Shown here in pieces: positions 32,224 to 40,609 of a DNA stretch of 64,000 nucleotides (the stretch's first letter is position 1; each line of letters begins with the position of its first letter). The position numbers and the translations under genes are program-made. The notes below the pieces were generated by a model, which was not told the DNA's origin, did no database searches, and was given only the letters and a program-made list of their open reading frames with translations. The DNA comes from Modestobacter italicus (GTDB taxonomy: Bacteria > Actinomycetota > Actinomycetes > Mycobacteriales > Geodermatophilaceae): positions 248,001 to 312,000 of the forward strand of contig NZ_JABGCJ010000001.1 of NCBI RefSeq assembly GCF_019799965.1, written 5' to 3'.

Positions 32224-35200
32224 TCAGCCGAGGAGCCCGCGGGCGGCGGCGAGGGCCACGGCCTCGGCGCGGCTCGCGGCACCGAGCTTGGCCAGGATGT
32301 TGCTGACGTGCACGCTGGCCGTCTTCTCGCTGATGAACAGCTCGGCGCCGATCTGCCGGTTGGTGCGCCCCTGGGCGACCAGCGCCAGCACCTCGGCCTC
32401 CCGCGGGGTGAAGACGGTGCTGGTCGTCGTCAGCACTCCGGGCAGTTCCAGCCGCGCCCGGCGGGCCAGCGCCTCGACCGCCGTCCGCAGCGGCACCGCC
32501 CCCAGCCGCACCGCCACCTCGTGCGCGGCTCGCAGCTCATCGGCCGCCCCGCGTCGGTCGTCACCGGCCAGCAGCGCCTCGGCCAGCCGGAACCGGGAAC
32601 GGGCCTGCTCGTAGACGTGCCCCAGGCCGCCGAACTCCTCGACCGCCCGCCGCCACGGCTCCAGTGCGTCCTCGCCGTCCACCCGCGCCAGCTCCGCCGC
32701 CAGCCGGGTCGCCCAGGCGCGCCCTTCGATCCCCACCGGGTACGGCGTCCGGGCCGCTGACCGGCCGATCTCGGCCAGCTCCGCCGCCTCCGCCACCCAG
32801 CGGTCCACGGCCTCGTCATCCCCTCCCCGCCGGGCGGCGACCGCCGCGTCGCCGACCGCCGCCAGCGCGGTCGCGACCAGCCGCAGCGAGGCGAGCCGTT
32901 CGTCGCCCCACAGCTCGCGCAGCCGGCGGTCGGCCCACCGGGCCCGCTCCGCCGCCGTCGCGGCGTCGCCGGCCTGGCCGGCCAGCTCGATCTCCGCGGC
33001 GACCGTGGCCAGCATCAGCAGCACGTGGTTGTCCCAGCGGGCGGCCGGCCCCTGCGCCCATTCCAGCCGCTCGGCCGCCCGGGGGTCACCGCGGCCGACC
33101 AGCACCAGCAGCCCGTCGGCGCGCACGTGTGCGGCCATGTCGGGGACCCGGGCCAGCGCGTCGGCGGCGGCCAGGCTCCCGTCCCAGTCACCGAGGACGT
33201 AGCGGGCCAGCACCTCCAGGTGCCGCAGCTCGGCGCCGTAGAACGACCAGTCGACCCCCAGCGCCCGCGCCCGGGCCAGCCCCGCCGCCGCGTGGTCCAG
33301 CGCCTCGGCCATGTCACCGGCGTCGTGGGCGGTGACCGCCTGGCTGAACCACACCCGCATCTCGACGTCGGCGTCCCCGGACCGCTGCGCCCGCGCCCGC
33401 GCCTCGGCGAACCGCGCTCGCACCGCTGCCCGGTCACCGACGCCCGACCCGCGGACCAGCGAGACGGCGGTGTCGGCCCACGCACTGTCCAGCCCGAGGG
33501 CGTCGGCCGCCGCCAGCGCCTCCTCCGCCGCCGCATCGGCCTCGGCCACCAGCCCCATGCTGTAGCTGGTGCGGGCATGGGTGGCCGCCGCCCAGGTGCG
33601 CACCACCGAGGGCGGCTGGGCCGGCACCAGCTCCATCGCCGCAGCGCTCTCCCGGTGCGCCTCGGCCGCCTCCTCGATCCGGCCGAGGACCTGGGCCGCC
33701 GTGTAGTGCACCCGCGCCCGCGCCTCGGGGTCACCGTCGGCGCCCAGCAGCTCCTGGGCCGACCGCAGCAGCGCCACGGCCCGGTGCAGGTCTCCGACCG
33801 CACGGGCCGCCGCGGCCGTGTCCAGCAGGACCGCCCACTGCTGCCGTCCGGCCCGTCCGGCCGCGTCGGGCACCGCCGCCCAGAGGCTGAGCACCGCCTC
33901 CAGGTGCTGCAGCTGCTCGGCCGGTGCACCGACCCGGCGGGCGGCGTCCGCCGCCTCCAGCGACGCGCTCAGCGCGCCGGGCAGGTCGTTGCTCTCCCGC
34001 AGGTGGTGGGCCCGCTCCGCCGCCGTCCCCGCTCCTGGCTCGGCCGCCAGCTGGGCCGCGATGGCGGCGTGCAGCCGGACCCGCTCACCGGGCAGCAGGT
34101 CGGCGAGCACCGCCTCACGCAGCAGCGCGTGCCGGAAGCGGTAACGGCCACCCTCGGAGACGACCAGCAGGTGGTGGTGCACCGCCTCGGCCAGCGCCTG
34201 CTCCAGCGCACCGTCGGCCTGCCCGCTCACCGCCGCCACCAGCTCGTGCCGCACCCGGCGCCCGGCGACCGCCGCGACACGCAGCACCTGCTGGGCGGCC
34301 GGGCTCACCTGCTCGACCCGGGCCAGCAGGACGTCGGAGAGCCCGCCGGGGAGCACCTCGCCGGCCAGCCCCGCGGCGACCAGCTCCTCGGCGTAGAAGG
34401 CGTTGCCCTCGGCGCGGGCGACGACGTCCTCGATCGTGGCGGCCGCGGCCCCGCCGGACTCGGCGGCCAGCCGACGGACCAACTGCTCCACCTCGGCGTC
34501 CGGCAGCGGGTCCAGCTGCAGCCGCTCGACGCCGGGGAGCCGGACCAGCTCGGCCAGCAGCGGCCGCAGCGGGTGCCGGCGGTGCAGGTCGTCGGCGCGG
34601 TAGGAGGCGACGACGGTGACCGGCTCGTCGACGTGCCGGTCGACCAGCCGGGCCAGCAGGTAGCGCAGCAGGTCGCGGCTGGACCGGTCGGCCCAGTGCA
34701 GGTCCTCGAGCACCACGAGCAGCGGCTGCTGGGCAGCCAGCTCGCCCAGCAGGGCGGCGACCGACTCGAACAGCTGGAGGCGGCCGTCGTCGTCCGGCGG
34801 GCGCAGCCCGGACCCCGGCAGCGCCCGGCCGAGGTCGGCAGCGGCGCTCTCCGGCACCGCCGCACCGGGCCGGCCGGTCAGCGGGCCGGTGAGGACCGGG
34901 TGGCCGGACAGCACCTCCGCCAGCGCCGGGTCGGCGGCCACCGGGCGCAGCAGGTCGACGAAGGGCAGGTAGGGCAGGCCGACGTCACCCAGGTCGACGC
35001 AGTGCCCGGTGAGCACGCGCGCCCCGCGGGCGGTGGCCTGGCGGGCCAGCTCGTCGAGCAGCCGGGTCTTGCCGACCCCGGCGTCGCCGGAGACCAGCAC
35101 CGCCGACGGACGGCCCTGCCCCGCCCGGTCGACGGCCGCCATCAGCCGGGCCAGTTCGTCGGCCCGGCCGATGAGCGGTGCGTCCTCCCAGCGCGGCACG

Positions 35201-35241
35201 GCGCCGATCGTGGCAGAGACCACCGACAGCAGCTCCGGCAC
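32224..35241 (-). CDS. LuxR-family regulator with AAA ATPase domain (LAL type)
   Basis: 1005 residues. The N-terminal STAND/AAA module (about 20-330) has LIGRADELARL, Walker A SGDAGVGKTRLLDEL and Walker B LLVVLEDLHWADRSSRDLLRYL. A long helical, TPR-like middle (about 380-930) is alanine-rich. The C-terminal LuxR HTH (about 940-1005) reads FTPREAEVLALVAQGRTNRQIG and LFISEKTASVHVSNILAKLG. Such large ATP-dependent activators switch on catabolic or secondary-metabolite genes. A 41-residue protein gene lies just upstream on the same strand, and an MHS transporter further up; either could be a target. Confidence 0.92.
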   Translation of the reverse strand: MPELLSVVSATIGAVPRWEDAPLIGRADELARLMAAVDRAGQGRPSAVLVSGDAGVGKTRLLDELARQATARGARVLTGHCVDLGDVGLPYLPFVDLLRPVAADPALAEVLSGHPVLTGPLTGRPGAAVPESAAADLGRALPGSGLRPPDDDGRLQLFESVAALLGELAAQQPLLVVLEDLHWADRSSRDLLRYLLARLVDRHVDEPVTVVASYRADDLHRRHPLRPLLAELVRLPGVERLQLDPLPDAEVEQLVRRLAAESGGAAAATIEDVVARAEGNAFYAEELVAAGLAGEVLPGGLSDVLLARVEQVSPAAQQVLRVAAVAGRRVRHELVAAVSGQADGALEQALAEAVHHHLLVVSEGGRYRFRHALLREAVLADLLPGERVRLHAAIAAQLAAEPGAGTAAERAHHLRESNDLPGALSASLEAADAARRVGAPAEQLQHLEAVLSLWAAVPDAAGRAGRQQWAVLLDTAAAARAVGDLHRAVALLRSAQELLGADGDPEARARVHYTAAQVLGRIEEAAEAHRESAAAMELVPAQPPSVVRTWAAATHARTSYSMGLVAEADAAAEEALAAADALGLDSAWADTAVSLVRGSGVGDRAAVRARFAEARARAQRSGDADVEMRVWFSQAVTAHDAGDMAEALDHAAAGLARARALGVDWSFYGAELRHLEVLARYVLGDWDGSLAAADALARVPDMAAHVRADGLLVLVGRGDPRAAERLEWAQGPAARWDNHVLLMLATVAAEIELAGQAGDAATAAERARWADRRLRELWGDERLASLRLVATALAAVGDAAVAARRGGDDEAVDRWVAEAAELAEIGRSAARTPYPVGIEGRAWATRLAAELARVDGEDALEPWRRAVEEFGGLGHVYEQARSRFRLAEALLAGDDRRGAADELRAAHEVAVRLGAVPLRTAVEALARRARLELPGVLTTTSTVFTPREAEVLALVAQGRTNRQIGAELFISEKTASVHVSNILAKLGAASRAEAVALAAARGLLG

Positions 35242-35250
35242 GCGGCGTGC

Positions 35251-35376
35251 TCAGTGCGCCCGCCGGCGGCCCAGCCACGAGCCCCGGCGGCTCCCCTCGC
35301 GCCGCGACGCCGCCCGGATCAGCTCCTGCCGGTAGGCCAGCTCTGCTTCCAGCGCCGGGTTCGGGTACTGCCTCAT
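35251..35376 (-). CDS. 41-residue basic protein of unknown function
   Basis: Begins MRQYPNPALEAELAYRQELI and ends in a run of Arg, Ser and Gly (SRRGSWLGRRRAH split), giving an acidic helical half and a strongly basic tail. ATG 35376 has GAGGAGA six nt upstream, a better ribosome binding site than most genes here have, and the stop is nine nt before the LuxR-type gene, so it probably heads that operon. No homologous family is recognised. Confidence 0.65.
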   Translation of the reverse strand: MRQYPNPALEAELAYRQELIRAASRREGSRRGSWLGRRRAH

Positions 35377-35502
35377 GACCGTCTCCTCGTGTCGTGCGAT
35401 CGGGACGAGGAGGACGTTCGTCCTGAGGGGGTGGCCGGCGCATCGGCCGACCACGCAGTCGTGCGCCCCTCAGGGAGGACCGGCGGTCTGAGGCCCCTCA
35501 GC

Positions 35503-36801
35503 TCAGCGCAGTTCGGTGCCCTTGGTCTCGCGGAGGGTGAGGATCGCGCAGAAGGCGATCACCGCCGCCACCGCGACGTACCAGAAGAACCACAGCGGGT
35601 GCCCGGCCTCGGACAGCGCGGTGATCACCAGGGGCGCCGTCCCGCCGAAGACGGCGACGGTGAGGTTGTACCAGGCACCGATGCCGGTGGCCCGCAGCTC
35701 GGTGGGGAACAGCTCGCTCATCACCGCCGGGGCGATCGAGGCCAGCAGCGCGTAGAGCACCAGGCCGGTGCTGAACACGACGATCAGCGAGCCCAGGTTG
35801 TCGCGCACCAGGAACGACAGCGGCACGATCAGCAGGGCGATCCCGGCCGCCCACACCAGCATCTGGGGCTTGCGGCCGAACCGGTCCGACAGGGCGCCGA
35901 ACGGGTAGCAGCAGGCCACGAACAGCGCCGTCCCGATGGACAGCGCGACGAAGACGTCGCTGGCGTCGGCGTCCCGGAAGTTGATCGCGAACGGCGTCAG
36001 CGCACTGAAGAACGTGTAGTAGGACAGCGTCGACAGCATGGTGAACGCGCAGAGCTGGAGCACCGCCCGCGGGTGCTCGCGCACGGTCAGCCACAGCGGG
36101 TTCTTCACCGCCCGGGCCTTGGCCGCGTTCTCCTCGAACTGGTCGGTCTCCGACAGCGAGCGGCGCAGCCACAGCCCGACGAAGCCCAGCAGCCCGCCGA
36201 TGGCGAAGGCGATCCGCCAGCCGTAGGACTCCAGCTGGTCGTCGTCGAGCACGTTGGTCAGCAGCACGCCCAGCAGCGAGGCGGCCAGCAGCGCGGTGCC
36301 GGTGGAGATGTAGAAGAAGGCCGAGTACCGGCCGCGCCGGGCCGGCGGGGCGATCTCGGCGAGGTAGGCAGAGGCGTTGGAGACCTCCCCGCCCAGCGAC
36401 ATGCCCTGGGCGATGCGGGCCAGCAGCAGCAGGACCGGCGCCAGCCAGCCCACCGCCTCGTAGGTGGGCAGCACCGCGATGACCAGCGAGCCGCCGGCCA
36501 TCAGCAGGATCGTCAGCAGCATGCCGGCCTTGCGCCCGCGCAGGTCGGCGAACCGGCCGAGCAGCCAGCCGCCCAGCGGCCGGAAGAAGAACGCCAGCGC
36601 GTAGGTCGACGTCGCGCCGATCAGCGCCAGCGCCTCGTTCTCGCTCGGGAAGAACTGGGTGGAGAAGTAGACGACGAAGGTGGCGTAGACCGTCCAGTCG
36701 AACCACTCGACCGCGTTGCCGATGCTGGCCGAGACCAGCGTCCGGACCGGCAGCCGGTGCCGCTCGGCGGTCCCGGTGACCTGTTCTGTCGTGCCGGCCA
36801 T
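35503..36801 (-). CDS. MHS-family (metabolite:H+ symporter) MFS transporter
   Basis: 432 residues, about 12 transmembrane segments. The N-terminus ASIGNAVEWFDWTVYATFVVYFS is the hallmark of the MHS group (KgtP, ProP, ShiA). Motif A appears as GRFADLRGRKAGM between helices 2 and 3 and again as GALSDRFGRKPQM. LAPVLLLLARIAQGMSLGGEVSNASAYLAE and the loop rich in charged residues complete the pattern. Likely substrates are organic acids or osmolytes such as alpha-ketoglutarate, citrate, proline or betaine. ATG 36801 has GGAGGG seven nt upstream; nested palindromes surround the -10. Confidence 0.9.
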   Translation of the reverse strand: MAGTTEQVTGTAERHRLPVRTLVSASIGNAVEWFDWTVYATFVVYFSTQFFPSENEALALIGATSTYALAFFFRPLGGWLLGRFADLRGRKAGMLLTILLMAGGSLVIAVLPTYEAVGWLAPVLLLLARIAQGMSLGGEVSNASAYLAEIAPPARRGRYSAFFYISTGTALLAASLLGVLLTNVLDDDQLESYGWRIAFAIGGLLGFVGLWLRRSLSETDQFEENAAKARAVKNPLWLTVREHPRAVLQLCAFTMLSTLSYYTFFSALTPFAINFRDADASDVFVALSIGTALFVACCYPFGALSDRFGRKPQMLVWAAGIALLIVPLSFLVRDNLGSLIVVFSTGLVLYALLASIAPAVMSELFPTELRATGIGAWYNLTVAVFGGTAPLVITALSEAGHPLWFFWYVAVAAVIAFCAILTLRETKGTELR

Positions 36802-36830
36802 GGGGCTGCCCTCCGTCGGTGCCGCGGCGT

Positions 36831-36858
36831 CCGGCTCACCGTAGTGAGCCGGCTCACC
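36831..36858. promoter_or_regulatory. nested palindromic operator at the MHS promoter
   Basis: CCGGCTCAC-cgta-GTGAGCCGG (36831-36852) overlaps the perfect 14-bp palindrome GTGAGCCGGCTCAC (36844-36857), giving two direct CCGGCTCACC units 18 bp apart. The putative -10 TACGGT is embedded, so a bound repressor would block RNA polymerase. Confidence 0.6.
36838..36843 (-). promoter_or_regulatory. -10 hexamer TACGGT of the MHS transporter
   Basis: Minus-strand TACGGT, 36 nt before ATG 36801, inside the palindrome pair. Confidence 0.5.
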
Positions 36859-36881
36859 TCCGGCATCTCGACCGGCGGAGC

Positions 36882-37412
36882 TCAGCGGACGTCGTAGTCG
36901 GCGTCCTCCGACACGTCGCCGTCGTCGTCCCCCTCGTCGCCGGACTCGGGCACCTGCTGGTCGATCTCCGGGTCGAAGGTCCCGCTGTCGTCGGTGTCGC
37001 CGTAGAGGGTGGCCTCGAGGTCGGTGTCCTCGGTCAGCACCGGCGACAGCGGCACCCGGACGTCGGTGGACTCCCCGGCCGGCAGCGCGACGGCGCCCAC
37101 CAGCAGGTCGTCCGAGGCGTCGTCCCCGTCGTCCGCGGTGACCACCACGAAACCGGCCACCGGCAGGACGACCCGGGCCACGACCGCGGAGTCACCGGCG
37201 CCGGACTGGTCCTCGAACTCCACGTCGGCGACGTCCCCGGAGGCCGCTGCGCTGCCGGTCGCGGTCGCCGACGAGCTGGCCGCGGAGTCGTCACTGGCGA
37301 ACGTGGTGCCCACGGCGGGGGCCGGGTCGCCCTCCTCCTCGCCGCCTCCGCAGGCGGAGAGCGCGAGGACGGCGGTGGCGGCGAGCGGGACGACGGCGCG
37401 CAGACGGTTCAC
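36882..37412 (-). CDS. lipoprotein with DUF7282-like domain, copy A
   Basis: 176 residues with a lipoprotein signal (VPLAATAVLALSAC, lipobox LSAC, cysteine near residue 21), a Ser/Ala/Thr-rich linker, and a beta-rich domain: DVEFEDQSGAGDSAVV, GFVVVTADDG, STDVRVPLSPVL, then the acidic loop DTDDSGTFDPEID. The last motif looks like a calcium-binding DxDxSG loop. The tail is very acidic (D and E rich). It is paralogous to the next gene. DUF7282 domains occur in archaeal and actinobacterial surface proteins; function unknown. Confidence 0.78.
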   Translation of the reverse strand: MNRLRAVVPLAATAVLALSACGGGEEEGDPAPAVGTTFASDDSAASSSATATGSAAASGDVADVEFEDQSGAGDSAVVARVVLPVAGFVVVTADDGDDASDDLLVGAVALPAGESTDVRVPLSPVLTEDTDLEATLYGDTDDSGTFDPEIDQQVPESGDEGDDDGDVSEDADYDVR

Positions 37413-37461
37413 GCTCCGGCCATGCCCCGGATCGCCCGGAGCGGAACCACCGGCGTCCGGG

Positions 37462-38001
37462 TCAGCCGAGGGTGTACCGGGCGTCGTCCTGCACCGGGTC
37501 GGACAGCTCGGAGACGTCGTCGCCGGCGTCCCCGCCGTCGATCGGCGCGGGCACCACCTCGTCGGCCTCGGGGTCGAAGGAGCCGTCCCGGTCGGAGTCC
37601 GCCCAGAGCGTCGCCACCAGGTCGGTGTCGGCCCCCAGCGGCTGGTCGAGGGAGACCTCGACGTCGCTCGACGTCCCGACCTGGACGTCGGCCCAGCCGA
37701 GCACCACGTCGTCGGCGCCGTCAGCGGTCAGCACGACGAAGCCGCCCTCCGGCGCGGAGACGGTGTCCACGACGACGGTGCTGCCGTCGCCGGACTGGTC
37801 CTCGAACTCGAGGTCGGCCTGCTGCCCGCTGCCGGCCTCGCCGCCCGGCAGCGCCGTCGTCTGCCCGGCCGTGGCCGGGGAGGACGGCGACACGTCGTCG
37901 CCGTCGGCGACGGGGGCGCCGTCCCCGGACCCGCAGGCGGACAGCAGCACGACCACCGCAGCGGTCGGGACGGCGAGCAGGGCACGATGGTGTCGGGTCA
38001 C
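37462..38001 (-). CDS. lipoprotein with DUF7282-like domain, copy B
   Basis: 179 residues from GTG 38001, with signal VPTAAVVVLLSACGS and lipidated cysteine near residue 20. The domain repeats copy A step by step: LEFEDQSGDGSTVVV, GGFVVLTADG, SSDVEVSLDQPLG, LVATLWADSDRDGSFDPEAD. The two genes lie head-to-tail with 49 nt between them, a recent-looking tandem duplication that has already diverged to about half identity by eye. Divergent from the glucose-6-phosphate dehydrogenase gene. Confidence 0.78.
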   Translation of the reverse strand: MTRHHRALLAVPTAAVVVLLSACGSGDGAPVADGDDVSPSSPATAGQTTALPGGEAGSGQQADLEFEDQSGDGSTVVVDTVSAPEGGFVVLTADGADDVVLGWADVQVGTSSDVEVSLDQPLGADTDLVATLWADSDRDGSFDPEADEVVPAPIDGGDAGDDVSELSDPVQDDARYTLG

Positions 38002-38159
38002 ACCGGGACTGCTGCCCGGGTGTCCGCGGTTCCACACACAAGTGACCTCGACGACGAGGCGAGCTCCACGGGTCGTCCACCCCACCGGCGTGGTGACCAG
38101 CCGCTGGGGTCAGACGAACCACTGGACGGCGCCCTGCCGCGCCCACCGAGAGGAGCCCC

Positions 38160-39584
38160 GTGTCCGACACCGGGACGACGAACGACCTGACGCCCACCGT
38201 GTTCGTGCTGTACGGCGCAACCGGCGACCTGGCCCGGCGGATGGTCCTGCCGGCCTTCTTCCAGCTCGCCCAGCACGGCCTGCTGCCCGACGAGTGGCGA
38301 CTCATCGGCAGCGGCCGCGGCGAGCGCACCGACGAGGAGTTCGTCGAGCACGTGCGCGGCGCGCTGGAGGAGTTCGGGCCCGCACCCGACGACGGGCCGT
38401 GGGAGGAGTTCCGCACCCGGCTGCGCTTCGCCGGCGGCGGCTTCACCGCCGACGACCCCGGCCAGCTGCTGGACGTCGTCGGGAAGGCCCGCGCCGAGGT
38501 CGGCGAGGACGCCCAGCTGGTGCACTACCTGTCGCTGCCGCCCAAGGCGTTCACCGGCTACACCGAGGCGCTCGGCGCCCACGGGCTGGCCGAGGGCTCG
38601 CGGGTGGTCTACGAGAAGCCCTTCGGCGACTCCCCCGACGGCTTCCGTGAGCTCGACGGCGTCGTGCACTCGGTGTTCGACGAGGAGCAGGTCTTCCGCA
38701 TCGACCACTTCCTGGGCAAGGAGGGCACCCAGGACCTGCACGTGCTGCGCTTCGCCAACGGGCTGTTCGAGCACATCTGGAGCCGCGAGCACGTCGCCCA
38801 GGTGCAGATCGACGTCCCCGAGGACCTCGACGTCGCCGACCGGGCGGACTTCTACGACGCCACCGGCGCGACGCTGGACATGCTGGTCACCCACCTGTTC
38901 CAGGTGGCCGCCGAGGTCGCGATGGAGCCGCCGGTGAGCTTCTCCGCCGACGACATCCTCTCCGCCCGTGAGTCGGTGCTGAAGAACTTCCGCCCGCTGG
39001 CCCCCGAGGACGTCGTGCTGGGCCAGTTCGACGGCTACCGCGAGCTGGACGGCGTCCCGGACGACAGCGACACCGACACGTTCGTGGCCGCCCGGCTGTT
39101 CATCGACTCCGGCCGGTGGCGGGGCGTGCCCTTCCTGCTGCGCACCGGCAAGCGGATGGCGGCCAAGCAGCAGCGGGTGAGCCTGGTGCTGCACCGCCCG
39201 AAGGGCCCGGTGAACGAGGTGCCGGCGAACGGCAACGTCATCTCGCTGTCGCTGGCCGGCGCCGGCGCGGTCGACATCGACGTGATGGCCAAGCGCCCGG
39301 GCCCGGACCTGGCGATGGCCCCGGCCCGGGTGTCCCTGGACCTGTCCAAGATCCCCGGCGGCGTCCCGCTGCCGCCCTACGTCTCGCTGATCCACGACGT
39401 GCTGGTCGGTGACCGCTCGCTGTTCACCACCAGCGAGGGCCTGGCCCAGACCTGGCGGGCGCTGCAGCCGGTGCTCGACGACCGGCCCGAGGTGCAGCCC
39501 TACGCGCCCGGGTCGTGGGGCCCGGCCGCGGCCAACGAGCTGGCCGGCGAGCACGGCTGGCTGCTCGGCCAGACCGAGGACTGA
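38160..39584 (+). CDS. zwf: glucose-6-phosphate 1-dehydrogenase
   Basis: 474 residues. The NADP-binding P-loop is LYGATGDLARRM near the N-terminus, the substrate signature RIDHFLGKE is near residue 180, and YEKPFGDS precedes it. Oxidises glucose 6-phosphate to 6-phosphogluconolactone in the oxidative pentose phosphate pathway. GTG 38160 follows GAGAGGAG five nt away. It stands alone: no tal, opcA or pgl gene is adjacent, so it may be a second, specialised copy rather than the housekeeping one; that is inference from context. Confidence 0.92.
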   Translation: MSDTGTTNDLTPTVFVLYGATGDLARRMVLPAFFQLAQHGLLPDEWRLIGSGRGERTDEEFVEHVRGALEEFGPAPDDGPWEEFRTRLRFAGGGFTADDPGQLLDVVGKARAEVGEDAQLVHYLSLPPKAFTGYTEALGAHGLAEGSRVVYEKPFGDSPDGFRELDGVVHSVFDEEQVFRIDHFLGKEGTQDLHVLRFANGLFEHIWSREHVAQVQIDVPEDLDVADRADFYDATGATLDMLVTHLFQVAAEVAMEPPVSFSADDILSARESVLKNFRPLAPEDVVLGQFDGYRELDGVPDDSDTDTFVAARLFIDSGRWRGVPFLLRTGKRMAAKQQRVSLVLHRPKGPVNEVPANGNVISLSLAGAGAVDIDVMAKRPGPDLAMAPARVSLDLSKIPGGVPLPPYVSLIHDVLVGDRSLFTTSEGLAQTWRALQPVLDDRPEVQPYAPGSWGPAAANELAGEHGWLLGQTED

Positions 39585-39600
39585 GCCAGCAGACCCCTGA

Positions 39601-39645
39601 ACGCAGGACGGCCCCTCTCCGAGCAGGAGAGGGGCCGTTCTGCGT
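39601..39645 (+). terminator. intrinsic-type terminator after zwf
   Basis: CGGCCCCTCTCC (39609-39620) pairs with GGAGAGGGGCCG (39626-39637) around GAGCA, and the flanks ACGCAG/CTGCGT extend the stem. It follows the zwf stop by 16 nt. Confidence 0.8.
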
Positions 39646-39806
39646 GGTGGGTCCGGACCGAGCGCTGGTCGCCTCGCGGCGGTTTGCACATCTGGGGCTC
39701 CAGACCCCCGACCGAGGTCGGAGCGGTGTTCCCCAGCGGCAGTTATCTAGTGGAGCCCGGGGACACAGGTCGCCCGGCCCGGACGTCGTCCACCGTACCC
39801 GCGCTC
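39646..39806. other. structured intergenic stretch without a gene
   Basis: 161 nt between the zwf terminator and the scramblase-like gene end. It holds CTGGGGCTCCAGACCCC, CCGACC-ga-GGTCGG and a relatively AT-rich TTATCTAG, so a folded small RNA is conceivable. I find no open frame with start and ribosome site. Function unknown. Confidence 0.3.
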
Positions 39807-39830
39807 CCCCGCCGGACACACGTGGCGGGG
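39807..39830 (-). terminator. hairpin after the scramblase-like gene
   Basis: CCCCGCC and GGCGGGG pair around a 10-nt loop, three nt beyond the stop of the minus-strand gene. Confidence 0.5.
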
Positions 39831-39833
39831 AAC

Positions 39834-40559
39834 TCAGTTGAGGCCACGCTGGTCCTGCTTCAGCGCGGTGTCCACGGTCAGCGCGGCGGCCAGCACCAGA
39901 CCGGCCAGCGGCTCCTCCAGCCGGCGGTGCACCTGGACGGCGTACCGGTCCGCGGTGGTGAACAGCGTCCGGGCCAGGCCCTCCCAGCGCTTGGTGATCC
40001 GGGCGACCTCCACCCCACCGGCGTCGGTGACCGCGAAGTCCCAGGCCCGCCAGTTCTCCGCCTGGATCGCGCCCACCAGCTGACCGCCGACCACCAGGTC
40101 GAAGCGGATCCGACCGAGGACGTTGGCCTGCGCGATCTCCCCCACCGGCCGGCCGTCGGGCCCGCTCACCTGCACCCGGGAGCGCAGCAGCTTCGCCGGC
40201 CGGGTCAGCACGAGGACCACGCCCGTCGGGTCCCGGACCTCCAGCCGGTGGGTGAGGAACTGGTCGTACCGGGAGACGAACCGGAACGCCTTGCGCAGCG
40301 CGCTCTGCCCGACCTGGACGACGGCGCCGATCTGCTGCCCGTGCCCGTCGAACACCGCGTACTCGTTGGTGAGCTCGACCAGCTTGGTCTTCTGCTCGAC
40401 CACCAGCACCGGCTGCTCCAGGAGCACCGACCGCGGCCCGCCGTACGTCTGCGGCGGCTGCTGCACGTGTGCGGTCCAGTCCTGCCCGTCCCACCAGCGG
40501 ACGCCGGGCCCGCCGGCCGGGTCGGGATACCAGCCGGGCGGCGGGGGTGGCTGCGTCAC
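39834..40559 (-). CDS. DUF2510 plus phospholipid-scramblase-like (LURP-one) protein
   Basis: 241 residues from GTG 40559. The N-terminus has the DUF2510 pattern PPGWYPDPAGGPGVRWWDGQDW (residues 6-27, shown split), a short motif shared by many actinobacterial envelope proteins. The rest is a tubby-like/scramblase fold: EQKTKLVELTNEYAVFDGHGQQIG, ITKRWEGLARTLFTTADRYAVQV. No membrane helix except a weakly hydrophobic C-terminal stretch. Related proteins are annotated as scramblase-like but no lipid activity is established in bacteria. TACCGT six nt before GTG marks a leaderless start. Confidence 0.8.
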   Translation of the reverse strand: MTQPPPPPGWYPDPAGGPGVRWWDGQDWTAHVQQPPQTYGGPRSVLLEQPVLVVEQKTKLVELTNEYAVFDGHGQQIGAVVQVGQSALRKAFRFVSRYDQFLTHRLEVRDPTGVVLVLTRPAKLLRSRVQVSGPDGRPVGEIAQANVLGRIRFDLVVGGQLVGAIQAENWRAWDFAVTDAGGVEVARITKRWEGLARTLFTTADRYAVQVHRRLEEPLAGLVLAAALTVDTALKQDQRGLN

Positions 40560-40565
40560 GCGCTG

Positions 40566-40571
40566 ACGGTA
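40566..40571 (-). promoter_or_regulatory. -10 hexamer TACCGT
   Basis: Minus-strand TACCGT, six nt before GTG 40559, in a 50-bp divergent intergenic region that also holds the opposite promoter. Confidence 0.6.
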
Positions 40572-40596
40572 GCCATGACCGTTCGCCCAGCCGTGC

Positions 40597-40602
40597 CAGA
40601 CT
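40597..40602 (+). promoter_or_regulatory. -10 hexamer CAGACT
   Basis: CAGACT seven nt before ATG 40610. Confidence 0.5.
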
Positions 40603-40609
40603 CCCGCGC

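Noticed and set aside
33025..36897. 1290-residue plus-strand frame opposite the LuxR-type regulator
   Set aside because: Antisense shadow kept open by high GC; the regulator on the minus strand has all expected motifs.
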